DNA of 49,414 bases, from the NCBI GenBank assembly GCA_040905705.1, contig JBBDQZ010000016.1, positions 1-49,414 on the forward strand, given 5' to 3'. The position numbers and the translations under genes were made by a program. The first letter of the stretch is position 1, and each line of letters begins with the position of its first letter. The notes below the pieces were generated by a model, which was not told where the DNA came from, searched no databases, and saw nothing but the letters and a program-made list of their open reading frames with translations. The stretch is from JBBDQZ01 sp040905705. GTDB lineage: Bacteria; Bacteroidota; Rhodothermia; Balneolales; Natronogracilivirgulaceae. Shown piece after piece: positions 16,394 to 25,129 of this stretch.

Positions 16394-17461
16394 ATGGCCA
16401 AAAATATAGTAATTTTTTGCGACGGAACCGGTCAGGAGGGTGGCCACGGCCACAATACCAACATTTACAAAATGTTTCAATTGATCCTCGACCGTACACC
16501 ACAGCAAATTGTTTTTTATGCTCCGGGTGTTGGTACCGATTTTAAAAAGATTACCGGGAATATCGGTGGCCGGGGGATCTCCCATAATATCAAAAGCTGC
16601 TATCGTTTTCTCTTTGATTATTATGAATCAGGCGATCGGATCTATTTGTTTGGGTTCAGCCGTGGTGCCGCCACCGTTCGCAGCCTGTCAAGTTTCATCC
16701 ACTATTTCGGGATACTCCCGAAAGCGCGTCCGGAACTGATAGGGCGGGCATACCGAATCTATCAGATACGGAACACCAAAAAGCGTAAAGAAAAAGCGGA
16801 TGATTTTATCCATCGTCATCGTACCATGTGGACGACCATTCGATTTATTGGCTGTTACGATACCGTAGCGGCACTTGGCTTGCCTTCCCGGTCACTGAGT
16901 GTGTTGCTTGACGGTCTTCCACTGTTCCGGCACCGGTTTCATAATTTCAAACTGAGTGAAAGCGTTGAACACGCATATCAGGCACTGGCTATCGATGATG
17001 AACGTAAAATATTTCACCCGAAACTCTGGGACAGCCGGGGTGAACCGGGTCAGACGATCAAACAGGTCTGGTTTTGCGGGATGCATACCGATGTCGGCGG
17101 TGGTTATGCGAGCACGCAACTGTCCGATATTCCATTGGTTTGGCTCACACAGCAGGCAGTCCAACACGGTTTGCTGATGTATCCCGGCCACCAATTGACG
17201 GTCCGGGAGGATGCGGATGGCCACATGCATAACTCACGCGGGTCATGGCTCACAAAATGGTACCGACGGCAGGTTCGTTGCTGGCCGGATGGCCGGGAGG
17301 ACAAACCGGTAGTGCACCGGAGTGTCCTGTATCGCCGTCTAAACACGGCCAACCGGGAGCATCCGTCCTATCATCCGTGGATTCTGGATCAGGATCACGA
17401 GGTTGAGGAATGGGTTCAATATGAAGATTCGGCGCTGGCACGGACGCCACATGGAAACTGA
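16394..17461 (+). CDS. DUF2235 alpha/beta-hydrolase (T6SS phospholipase-like fold)
   Basis: The 355-residue protein belongs to the DUF2235 family. It has an N-terminal VIFCDGTGQ strand, the nucleophile elbow GFSRG (Ser89), an aspartate in CYDTVAALG (about 155) and a histidine in MHTDVGGGY (about 231), giving a plausible catalytic triad. Family members include Tle1-type phospholipase effectors, but many are stand-alone with unknown substrates. No signal peptide and no T6SS genes are seen here. AGGAGGT lies 4 bp before the ATG. It ends the co-directional run, 51 bp behind the barrel gene, and converges with a lipoprotein gene 9 bp away. Lipase or esterase activity is inferred. Confidence 0.75.
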   Translation: MAKNIVIFCDGTGQEGGHGHNTNIYKMFQLILDRTPQQIVFYAPGVGTDFKKITGNIGGRGISHNIKSCYRFLFDYYESGDRIYLFGFSRGAATVRSLSSFIHYFGILPKARPELIGRAYRIYQIRNTKKRKEKADDFIHRHRTMWTTIRFIGCYDTVAALGLPSRSLSVLLDGLPLFRHRFHNFKLSESVEHAYQALAIDDERKIFHPKLWDSRGEPGQTIKQVWFCGMHTDVGGGYASTQLSDIPLVWLTQQAVQHGLLMYPGHQLTVREDADGHMHNSRGSWLTKWYRRQVRCWPDGREDKPVVHRSVLYRRLNTANREHPSYHPWILDQDHEVEEWVQYEDSALARTPHGN

Positions 17462-17470
17462 TGCCCGAAC

Positions 17471-18304
17471 TCAACATTCTGTATCCTGGAAATCTTCATT
17501 CCAGCAGACTTTTTCCCCATCTCTGTAATCCGGACTTTGAACAGAACCGGTTCCATTATCATTATTCCATTCAATGGTCATCAAGCCGGTGCTGAAAACA
17601 TCCCACATTTGAAGTGTGCTGATGCTATCATCCCGTTGATACAGAAAACGGCCTTCCTCTTCATCGTCAAAGCGCATATCGACCCGTGTTGTTATATTGC
17701 CATCAAATTCATATTCCACCACAAATACCGGATCTTCCACATGAAAATCGTATAGTTCCCAGTTGCCCCCGGTACCGTCAAGGCGAATCCTGGAAGCAAT
17801 AAGAAGAGCATTGTCCAGATCACTTTCCGTGCCTTCGGTGGAATATCTGAGTTCCCAATGACGTTCGTTATCGACTGTTTCTGCGGTCACCGTCATGGTT
17901 ATGGATTCTCCTTGGGCGGCAAAATGCCACTCCCAGATCCAGGTATCACCTTCGAGATCAGGGTCTCCCCAATTATTTTCATTAAAAAAGGTTGCAGGTA
18001 AATGGCCCATTTGTTGAAACCAGAAATCCGCATAAAAAGCAAATAAAGCAGCCTGTTCATAGGCCGAGGAATCAGTTGACTCCAGACGGTGTTGCCATTT
18101 ACTGCTGAATTCAGAAAGGCTTTTCATTTGGGAAGACTCGTAATTTTCAGCTTGTTCGAATACCGAAAAATCCATTTCGACATTTTCAATAGTCGGGGCA
18201 TCAGGGGCATTCGACAAGTCCGGGCCAGCGGGACTGTCACTGCAGTTCCAGATTACCAATGCAAGAAAAGATGTTAACAGAATAGCATATGTTTTTCGTA
18301 GCAT
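17471..18304 (-). CDS. Hypothetical lipoprotein
   Basis: The 277-residue protein has a positively charged start, a hydrophobic stretch and a lipobox-like IWNC with Cys21, followed by SDSPAGPD. The rest is acidic and predicted to be beta-rich with many tryptophans (WIWEWHF) and two C-terminal cysteines. No family is recognised. It faces the periplasm or the surface. It lies tail-to-tail with the DUF2235 gene and upstream of nothing on its own strand in the next 170 bp, so it is probably monocistronic. Confidence 0.6.
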   Translation of the reverse strand: MLRKTYAILLTSFLALVIWNCSDSPAGPDLSNAPDAPTIENVEMDFSVFEQAENYESSQMKSLSEFSSKWQHRLESTDSSAYEQAALFAFYADFWFQQMGHLPATFFNENNWGDPDLEGDTWIWEWHFAAQGESITMTVTAETVDNERHWELRYSTEGTESDLDNALLIASRIRLDGTGGNWELYDFHVEDPVFVVEYEFDGNITTRVDMRFDDEEEGRFLYQRDDSISTLQMWDVFSTGLMTIEWNNDNGTGSVQSPDYRDGEKVCWNEDFQDTEC

Positions 18305-18477
18305 AATCCGATATTTAATTACTGATTAATTGAGATCGTTCGTTTTAATTTGTAACTATGGGGCTTAAAGGTCAGGATTTTTTTAGCCGATTGCCAACGA
18401 GTAAAAAAATTATTTCATTTTCTGTAACTTCTGCTCTTACTTCCCATCTTGAAAGAGATTTCAACGATACTTGAAAA

Positions 18478-20013
18478 TTAATGGCCACCCATACAGAGTT
18501 CTGCCATTTTTTTTCCAATTTCAAGAGAAGGAACGGAAATGGGAATTCCTCCTTTATTCTTGACCGTTTTTTCCTCGCTCTTATTCAGTGTAAGTACATA
18601 GACAGGACAATTACAGGGGCAACTGGCTATCCCAGAAAGAGCGTGTAGTTTCAGTTCAATATCACTTGACATTGCCAATATAATCCCTTTCAACTTGCTC
18701 AAATCAAGTTTATTCCACATTTCAAGATCCTGGACATCACCGACAATAACCCGCCTTCCATCCTCCATCGTCTGTTTTACTCGATCCGGATCGATATCCA
18801 TTCCGAGTACACGTTTCTGATGGTTTTTCAAGGTGTCATATGCTGCTAAACCGGTTGTACCCATACCTACAACAAGATATTCGGCAGCTCCGAACGATTC
18901 CGGTTGGTGATCGTGGTGCTTTATAACTCTTTCCATCGATGTGAGAAATTTGCCTGATCGCTCCCAGAGAAAATCTTCATAACGCACCAGTATTGAGTTG
19001 GTAGCGTAAGAGACGGCCGTCATTAGTCCCAGTACAACGATAAGTTCACCGGGCACCAAATTATTGGCGGCTGCTACTGAGCCGGCAATCAGGGTAAATT
19101 CGCTATAGGCGGTCAGGGTCATGGTCGATTGATACCCGGTTCTTGCCCGTAAAGAAAAGATCATGAACAGTAAAAAAAACAAAACTGCTTTAACCGGAAG
19201 CAAGGCCAGCATGATACCGATGAATGCATAGGCGTTGGCATCCACCGGGAATCCGGTCAGGCCTACCTGAAGGAAAAATCCGACCAGGAACGCTTCCTTG
19301 ATGCCCCATATTTTTTTTCCAAGTTCCTCTCCGCGTTTATCAGTTGCCAGGAGCATGCCCATCACAAGAGCTCCGAGTTCTCCGCTCAGATGGAAAATTT
19401 CAAACAGTGCATCGCCGCCGATAGCGAGTGACAAAGCCATTAACAGCAACAATTCATCCCGCTGGATCCAAGCCATCAGTCGGGATAGCAGCGGCCTGAG
19501 CAGGGGAAGTCCTAAAAGCAGGGCAGCCCAATAAGAGGGTATTCCGCCACCGGCATACGCAATGATTCCCATGGCCACAAGATCCTGGATAATCAGAATA
19601 CCGATCGCCACCCTGCCATAATAGGCTCCAATCTCGTTACGTAGTTCCAGGTTTTTTGCCGCCAGCACCGTGCTAGAAAATCCGAGTGTGATACTGACGA
19701 TCACAGCCGCTTCCATACCCAGCCCGAAGTAGAGACTTAACGGGAAAAAGAGCAGGGTTGATATCGCCAGATGTATAAATCCAACGCCAAGAACTTCCCG
19801 TTGCAGTATATTACCAAGACGGATGTGCAGCCCTACGGAAAACAGCAGAAACAGAACTCCCAGATGGGCTATTTCGCCCATCATAATCCCCGGTTCATAA
19901 CCAAAAGCAGCCAGAACCAGGCCGGCAATAAGATATCCAACCAGTGGGGGGATGTGTATCCGGGATACCAGCAGACCGATAACAAAAGCGAACCCTACCC
20001 AGACAATATCCAT
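18478..20013 (-). CDS. CPA2 cation/proton antiporter with RCK domain
   Basis: This 511-residue membrane protein has about 12 hydrophobic segments with the Na+/H+ exchanger fold up to about residue 375 (PPLVGYLIAGLVLAAFGY, LGFSSTVLAAK). A cytosolic Rossmann TrkA-N/RCK domain follows (about 383-500; EYLVVGMGTTGLAAYDTL, then MDIDPDRV). The pattern fits KefB/KefC/YbaL-type potassium or sodium proton antiporters, in which the RCK domain binds NAD(H) and gates flux. Cys-rich ASCPCNC near residue 465 is unusual and could add redox sensitivity. The ATG at 20013 is chosen over TTG 20019. Confidence 0.85.
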   Translation of the reverse strand: MDIVWVGFAFVIGLLVSRIHIPPLVGYLIAGLVLAAFGYEPGIMMGEIAHLGVLFLLFSVGLHIRLGNILQREVLGVGFIHLAISTLLFFPLSLYFGLGMEAAVIVSITLGFSSTVLAAKNLELRNEIGAYYGRVAIGILIIQDLVAMGIIAYAGGGIPSYWAALLLGLPLLRPLLSRLMAWIQRDELLLLMALSLAIGGDALFEIFHLSGELGALVMGMLLATDKRGEELGKKIWGIKEAFLVGFFLQVGLTGFPVDANAYAFIGIMLALLPVKAVLFFLLFMIFSLRARTGYQSTMTLTAYSEFTLIAGSVAAANNLVPGELIVVLGLMTAVSYATNSILVRYEDFLWERSGKFLTSMERVIKHHDHQPESFGAAEYLVVGMGTTGLAAYDTLKNHQKRVLGMDIDPDRVKQTMEDGRRVIVGDVQDLEMWNKLDLSKLKGIILAMSSDIELKLHALSGIASCPCNCPVYVLTLNKSEEKTVKNKGGIPISVPSLEIGKKMAELCMGGH

Positions 20014-20079
20014 AAACAAGATTTATTAAAATTACAGCGAGGCTGTTTGAATCTGTTGAATGGCTGATAATGACGGATA

Positions 20080-20643
20080 CTATTCATTATAAATTTGCCA
20101 GGCACGTTCTTTCAACAGGTGTTTTTTTTGAGAAATAATATCCTGGGCATAGAAGCCGAATTGCTCCACTCCAACATAATAATCCCCGTTGTCAGGAAGT
20201 GACTGGCTGTCACCGGTTGCATTTTCAGTCATATCAATAAATGCCCAGATGGCATAATCACCCTGCTCAATTCCCGAAATTTCAAAATCCACCCAGCCTC
20301 TTTCACCATTCAGATAAGTAGAAACAGAGTCATATCGAATCGTTGATTTGGTCCAGTAGAGAGCGGGATCCGTAATTTCCCCGAACCTGGTGTGGCCAAG
20401 ACCATTTTCTGCACCGTCCGTCTCTGTCACCATGTCAACCAGTTTTAAATACACCGTTTTCCCGTCGGTGTCGACTTCTTCAGGTACTTGCAAGGTATCG
20501 GAAAGAGAGAAAGTTGCATCAGGTGGCTTTGTGTGAAAGGTTCAATAGAATGCAAGGTCATCTCCATCTTCGTCTTCAAGATTAATCAGATCACAAGAGG
20601 TGAACAGCAGCAGTAAAAAAATACCTGTCACTATTTTATTCAT
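20080..20643 (-). pseudogene. Lipoprotein gene interrupted by an in-frame TGA
   Basis: From an ATG at 20643 the minus strand encodes a lipoprotein signal (MNKIVTGIF, hydrophobic run, FTSC) and an acidic export-like tail (LEDEDGDD). An in-frame TGA then follows at 20542-20544. The frame stays open and coherent after it for more than 150 codons to the normal stop at 20080, giving 188 codons in all. The downstream part (YLNGERGWVDFE, DYAIWAFID) looks like a genuine secreted beta protein. The simplest reading is a nonsense mutation TGG to TGA, or a sequencing error. The C-terminal part alone starts with TTG at 20493 and has no export signal. No family is recognised. Confidence 0.7.
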
Positions 20644-20787
20644 TAACTGTGGGCTGTTAATTTTCATCTGTTTAAAATTATATGATTTATTATAAGGTCA
20701 GATCGAGCAATCCTGCATTCATCATACTCCTGGAACTTAGGTATGGTAAGCATGGATTTACATACATTATTATCCAGGAGAACAGCC

Positions 20788-20865
20788 ATGCTGAAAACGC
20801 TTGATATAGTTGAAATATACTTTGTTGCAGTTGCCTCTAAGGTATATTCGTTAATTAACAAATAA
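20788..20865 (+). CDS. Possible 25-residue small protein or leader peptide
   Basis: AGGAG (20776-20780) lies 7 bp before the ATG at 20788, and the frame runs 25 codons to TAA. The peptide is mixed hydrophobic and charged, centred on IVEIYFVAVASKVYSLI. It lies 133 bp before cydA, so it could be a leader or a small membrane-associated subunit. It does not match the usual CydX pattern. The case rests on spacing and ribosome binding site alone. Confidence 0.3.
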   Translation: MLKTLDIVEIYFVAVASKVYSLINK

Positions 20866-20918
20866 GTATCTGCATGTTAAAAAACGAAATATATCAAATT
20901 CACGGATCGATACAATAA

Positions 20919-20946
20919 TTGATGCCATGTAGGTATAAAATATAAA
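20919..20946 (+). promoter_or_regulatory. Candidate promoter of cydAB
   Basis: TTGATG (20919-20924) and TATAAA (20941-20946) are 16 bp apart, the same geometry as the promoter at 2542-2569. The start codon of cydA is 53 bp downstream of the -10 box. Confidence 0.35.
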
Positions 20947-20998
20947 TTTCTGTTTGCTATATTAATGGGAAATTTGCAGTCACATAAACGTCTGTATT

Positions 20999-22318
20999 AT
21001 GGAAGATTTACTTGCCGCCCGGTTGCAGATGGCCGTTTCACTCGGTTTTCATATCATTTTTGCCTGTATTGGAATTGCCTTGCCGTTTCTGGTGGCCATT
21101 GCCGAATACAAATGGATCCGTACAGGACAGCGGGTTTATCAGGACCTTGCAAAGGCATGGTCGAAAGGTGTGGCTATATTTTTTGCGACGGGAGCCGTAT
21201 CAGGTACCGTTCTTGCTTTTGAGCTGGGTATGTTGTGGCCGGTCTTTATGGAGCATGCGGGGCCCATATTTGGAATGCCGTTTTCCTGGGAAGGAACCGC
21301 ATTTTTTGTAGAGGCTATTGCACTCGGCCTGTTTCTTTATGGATGGGAAAAAATGCACCCGTGGGCACACTGGATTTCGGGCATGGTAGTCGGCCTGTCC
21401 GGTATGGCATCCGGTATTTTTGTTGTGGCTGCCAACGGCTGGATGAACAGTCCGGCTGGTTTTGACTGGGTCAACGGCCAGGCCGTAAATATTGATCCGG
21501 TTGCCGCCATGTTTAATGATGCCTGGTTCTCCCAGGCACTGCATATGACGCTGGCCGCATTCGTGGCAACCGGCTTTGCTGTGGCGGGTCTGCATGCTTT
21601 TTTATTGTTGAAAAATCCGGGAAATTTGTTTCACAGGAAAGCTATAATCATCGCCCTAACGGTTGGCGCATTTTTCGCTGTGCTTATGCCTGTGAGCGGG
21701 GACTATTCAGCCAAAGATGTTGCCAATCGTCAGCCTTTAAAACTGGCTGCTATGGAAAGCCACTTTAAAACACAAAGCAGAGCCGGCCTGATTTTAGGTG
21801 GTATACCTGATGAAAAAAATCAGAGGGTGAATTATGCCATTCATATCCCCGGGCTGCTCAGTTTACTGGCGCACGGGTCACCGGATGCCGTAGTAACAGG
21901 CCTCGAGGATTTTCCAAGGGAAGAATGGCCTCCCATACTCATCACTCATATTGCTTTTCAAATTATGATTGCTTCCGGAATGGCTATGGCACTGGTTGGA
22001 ATACTGTTTCTGTTATTCCGATGGAAATGGCCGTATCTGATTTCTCGCCGTTGGTGGCTGTGGTTGTTAAGTGCAATGACACCTTTGGGTTTTCTGGCTG
22101 TTGAGGCCGGATGGACCGTTACGGAAGTGGGCCGGCAGCCCTGGATTATCTATGGTATTATGAAGACGGAAGACGCTGTCAGCAGTATGCCGGGTCTTCA
22201 ATATCCCTTATTTTTGATTTCCGGTATTTACCTGCTGTTGACAGGTGTTCTGATATGGCTTATGCGAAGACAAATTATAACACTTCCTGAAAAATATGAG
22301 TCAGCAAGAAATGAATAA
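20999..22318 (+). CDS. cydA: Cytochrome bd ubiquinol oxidase subunit I
   Basis: The 439-residue membrane protein is the quinol-binding subunit of a bd oxidase, which reduces oxygen to water without pumping protons. Signature features are His18 (heme axial ligand), Glu98 and Glu105 near the heme b595 site, His182 (heme b558), and the GWTVTEVGRQPW motif near the C-terminus. At 439 residues, the protein lacks the extended Q-loop of E. coli CydA (about 520), so it belongs to the short-loop, CIO-like class. Its likely partner subunit is 107 bp downstream. Such oxidases have high oxygen affinity and resist cyanide and sulfide. Confidence 0.92.
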   Translation: MEDLLAARLQMAVSLGFHIIFACIGIALPFLVAIAEYKWIRTGQRVYQDLAKAWSKGVAIFFATGAVSGTVLAFELGMLWPVFMEHAGPIFGMPFSWEGTAFFVEAIALGLFLYGWEKMHPWAHWISGMVVGLSGMASGIFVVAANGWMNSPAGFDWVNGQAVNIDPVAAMFNDAWFSQALHMTLAAFVATGFAVAGLHAFLLLKNPGNLFHRKAIIIALTVGAFFAVLMPVSGDYSAKDVANRQPLKLAAMESHFKTQSRAGLILGGIPDEKNQRVNYAIHIPGLLSLLAHGSPDAVVTGLEDFPREEWPPILITHIAFQIMIASGMAMALVGILFLLFRWKWPYLISRRWWLWLLSAMTPLGFLAVEAGWTVTEVGRQPWIIYGIMKTEDAVSSMPGLQYPLFLISGIYLLLTGVLIWLMRRQIITLPEKYESARNE

Positions 22319-22425
22319 TAAACCGGGTTACAGGAAGGCCCCGGCAAATTAAAATGATCCAATAGTGTATTCATGGGATAAGATTCTTGTTCCATACACG
22401 CAGATCTATTAAAACTATCCGAACC

Positions 22426-23454
22426 ATGCTTTTAAGCATTATTATATTTTATTTGGCTGTATCACTTGTTTTCTATGTCCTGTTCGGAGGAGCTGATTTT
22501 GGAGCAGGGATACTGGATATGATTACCCGGAAAAGTTATCGAAGCCATATAGGAGATGCTATTGGGCCTGTTTGGGAGGCCAATCATATTTGGTTAATTC
22601 TGGTTGTGGTCATACTTTTTATGGGTTTTCCAAGAATTTACGCAGTACTTTCTCTTTATCTGCATATTCCCATTCTGCTGCTTTTGATAGGTATTATATT
22701 GCGTGGTACCGCCTTTACTTACATGCACTACGATGCCATTCAGGACCGAAGTGTGATATTCTATGATTGGATATTCAAGGTATCCAGTGTTTTAGCACCG
22801 ATGTTTTTGGGTGTTATCGTTGGAGCTTCTATGTTGGGCCGTATAAATCCGGATGCTGCTTCTTTTTTTGAAGCATTTATTGCTCCCTGGTTTAATGGCT
22901 TTTCCTTTGCTGTCGGTTTATTTACGATTTGTTTATTCACCTTTTTGGCGGCTGTATTCATGATCGGGGAAACCGATAATAAAAGTCTTCGTCAGGCATT
23001 TGTTTCTATAGTCAAACGAATTCAGGTCGCAATGGTTTTATCTGGGTTGTTGATTTTTATTGCTGGGTATTTTTATGATTTTCCTCTCTTTTCCATGTTT
23101 TTTAATTCTGTGCCTGCGCTCTTGTGTGTATTGTTCGCTACAGTAAGCCTTCCTGCACTGTGGTATTTTCTGGAACGAAGTAAAAGTCTCATTCCCAGGT
23201 TCATAGCCGGTGTCCAGATCGTATTTATTATGTCCGGGTGGTTTTTAATTCAGTTTCCGGATATTATTCGTATACAGGGAAGTGAAGATAATCTTTCTCT
23301 TGTCAACACCGCTGCTCCCGATTCCACACTGTTGCAATTGTCGATTGCATTGATAGTCGGCTCATGTATCATTCTGCCATCTCTCTATTATTTGATGAAG
23401 ACTTTCAAAGGGGAACAATTCAGGAACTCATCATCGAACCAAACGACAAATTAA
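22426..23454 (+). CDS. cydB: Cytochrome bd ubiquinol oxidase subunit II
   Basis: The 342-residue protein has eight or nine hydrophobic helices and the CydB N-terminal signature FYVLFGGADFGAGILDM, followed by IGPVWEANHIWLI. Subunit II stabilises the heme-bearing subunit I. The frame is open from TTG 22387, but the ATG at 22426 starts at the first transmembrane helix and is preferred. A bidirectional terminator lies about 95 bp beyond the stop. The 107-bp gap after cydA holds a weak GC hairpin (CCGGG/CCCGG) that might reduce read-through. Confidence 0.9.
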   Translation: MLLSIIIFYLAVSLVFYVLFGGADFGAGILDMITRKSYRSHIGDAIGPVWEANHIWLILVVVILFMGFPRIYAVLSLYLHIPILLLLIGIILRGTAFTYMHYDAIQDRSVIFYDWIFKVSSVLAPMFLGVIVGASMLGRINPDAASFFEAFIAPWFNGFSFAVGLFTICLFTFLAAVFMIGETDNKSLRQAFVSIVKRIQVAMVLSGLLIFIAGYFYDFPLFSMFFNSVPALLCVLFATVSLPALWYFLERSKSLIPRFIAGVQIVFIMSGWFLIQFPDIIRIQGSEDNLSLVNTAAPDSTLLQLSIALIVGSCIILPSLYYLMKTFKGEQFRNSSSNQTTN

Positions 23455-23549
23455 GCAAAAGGGTACCCGAAAGAAGGATGTATTTTGAATGTCAATCATG
23501 CCTGAAGGCTTTGAGGCGGGTATTGGCAGGCAATCAGCCAATATAAAAA

Positions 23550-23586
23550 AAAGAGCCACCCGGTGACATGACACGGGTGGCTCTTT
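23550..23586. terminator. Bidirectional rho-independent terminator
   Basis: A perfect 13-bp stem (AAAGAGCCACCCG, 23550-23562; CGGGTGGCTCTTT, 23574-23586) with an 11-base loop is flanked by A residues on the left. It serves cydB from the left and the convergent Gfo/Idh-family gene from the right. Confidence 0.85.
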
Positions 23587-23617
23587 ACATATTAAATAAG
23601 ATTCAGATAAAACATGG

Positions 23618-25030
23618 TTACATAATCCCTGTATTTCCTCCACCATTTTCGAGGTTAATGTCCATACCCCGCTTGTTGGTTTTCCATGCACCTGCTGTAA
23701 AGTCTGGCATGCGAACCGAGTTAAAACGGTTAGCAACAGACCATTCACTTAAGGGTATTATTGCACTGGAGAGTGCAGCATCGTAACAATCTATTTCAAC
23801 GGGCAACCCGTTTCGCAGACAGTCGATAAGACGCCAGTCTGTTGAATTGACATTATAATAGCCGTGAGATTCACGCTGAAATTCCCTGGCTTCTTCAACC
23901 GCCTGCTCAAAACGCTTTGTAATTTGAGGCGTATATTTATCCAGCAGTTCTTCAAATTCCTCATCAGAGAAATACCGGGTATGATCCCTGGCAAATCTAC
24001 CCTGGTCATAAAACCCTTTTGTGCCACTGACCAGTGGTTGTGAAGGCCTTGGCCTTGGAGAGGTTACATCGTGTCTGATAATGATGGTACTTCCCTTGTG
24101 CGTGCGCATGGTCGTAACATTCATATTTCCACGGAAATCCCTGCCGACGAATTGCTCCCAAAAATCATCTTCAGCTGCCATCTCTTTTGCCACTTCATGC
24201 ATCATAAAATCCTTGCTTTGAACGGAGACCAGGGATTCAACCGTATCCCCATAGTTCAGGTCCATCATCTGGGCGATGGGTACAAAACCATGTTGGGGAT
24301 AGAGATTCCCTTGACGGTCGATATTCTCCCAAAGCCGCCAGTTGTTGTGATACCGGTGGGTGAAGTTATATGTTCTGAGCAGGTCGTGAATATATCCACT
24401 TTCAGCATGAATCAATTCTCCGAATTCATCATGCCGAACCATGTTCAAAAGTATGGCATTCCGTCCGCCGTGACATGAGCCTGACATCTGAACACAATGT
24501 TTTCGGGTTCGTTCCGAGGTCTCTACCAGTTGCCAACATTCATCGATTGTCTGTGCTGCAGGCAATTCTGTATAGGCGTGTTTGTCATGATCCATGGCAT
24601 AAACACACATCGGTGCGTGTAAATGCCAGGGGGTGACAATGGAGATCAGATCAATATCCGAGCGTTCACAGATCTTTTTCCACTCATTTTCACCACCAAA
24701 ATATTTATCTGGATTGTGGTGGGTGTTTGCAAGGCTGTCCGCAACACTGTTTACCCGGTCTTCTTCAAGGTCACATATTGCTTTCAGTTCTACATTCTGA
24801 ATACTTGCCATGCGGCGGGCAGTTCCACTGCCACGATTACCAAGTCCGATAACAGCAACACGAACCACGTCTATAGGTGGTGCAGCGTAACCATGCATAT
24901 TAAAGCGACTGCTGTGTGTCTGTCTGAAGGGTTCCTCATTTTCCTGTTTTGAATCGACGAATCCTGCACCAGCCAAACCGAGGCCGGCCATACCGCTCTT
25001 TTTTAGGAATTCTCTTCTGTTATTTTTCAT
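23618..25030 (-). CDS. Tat-exported Gfo/Idh/MocA protein, GH109-like
   Basis: The 470-residue protein starts with a twin-arginine signal (NRREFLKKSG, hydrophobic run GMAGLGLAGAG). A Rossmann domain with GLGNRG at about residues 62-67 binds NAD(P). The segment ELPAAQTIDECWQLVETSE followed by RKHC is typical of GH109 alpha-N-acetylgalactosaminidases, which use an NAD-dependent mechanism. The likely role is cleavage of N-acetylgalactosaminides outside the cytoplasm; other Gfo/Idh substrates are possible. It converges with cydB over a shared terminator and is 99 bp downstream of the multicopper oxidase gene on the same strand. Confidence 0.75.
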   Translation of the reverse strand: MKNNRREFLKKSGMAGLGLAGAGFVDSKQENEEPFRQTHSSRFNMHGYAAPPIDVVRVAVIGLGNRGSGTARRMASIQNVELKAICDLEEDRVNSVADSLANTHHNPDKYFGGENEWKKICERSDIDLISIVTPWHLHAPMCVYAMDHDKHAYTELPAAQTIDECWQLVETSERTRKHCVQMSGSCHGGRNAILLNMVRHDEFGELIHAESGYIHDLLRTYNFTHRYHNNWRLWENIDRQGNLYPQHGFVPIAQMMDLNYGDTVESLVSVQSKDFMMHEVAKEMAAEDDFWEQFVGRDFRGNMNVTTMRTHKGSTIIIRHDVTSPRPRPSQPLVSGTKGFYDQGRFARDHTRYFSDEEFEELLDKYTPQITKRFEQAVEEAREFQRESHGYYNVNSTDWRLIDCLRNGLPVEIDCYDAALSSAIIPLSEWSVANRFNSVRMPDFTAGAWKTNKRGMDINLENGGGNTGIM

Positions 25031-25129
25031 AATATTGCTTGGATTTGTTTGGGTTGTGATTACGTATGGAAATAGAAATTGGTAATAACAGGGTTATTCG
25101 GCAGTCCGTAACAGAAATTTCATTGGATA

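Larger units (their letters stand above)
20644..20998. other. Intergenic region between divergent genes
   Basis: It contains a 25-codon ORF with a ribosome binding site (20788-20865) and a candidate cydA promoter (20919-20946), listed separately. The rest is AT-rich, and I see no terminator. Confidence 0.45.

Noticed and set aside
16394..17461. A T6SS effector locus
   Set aside because: No VgrG, PAAR, Hcp or immunity gene is present; only the fold is shared.
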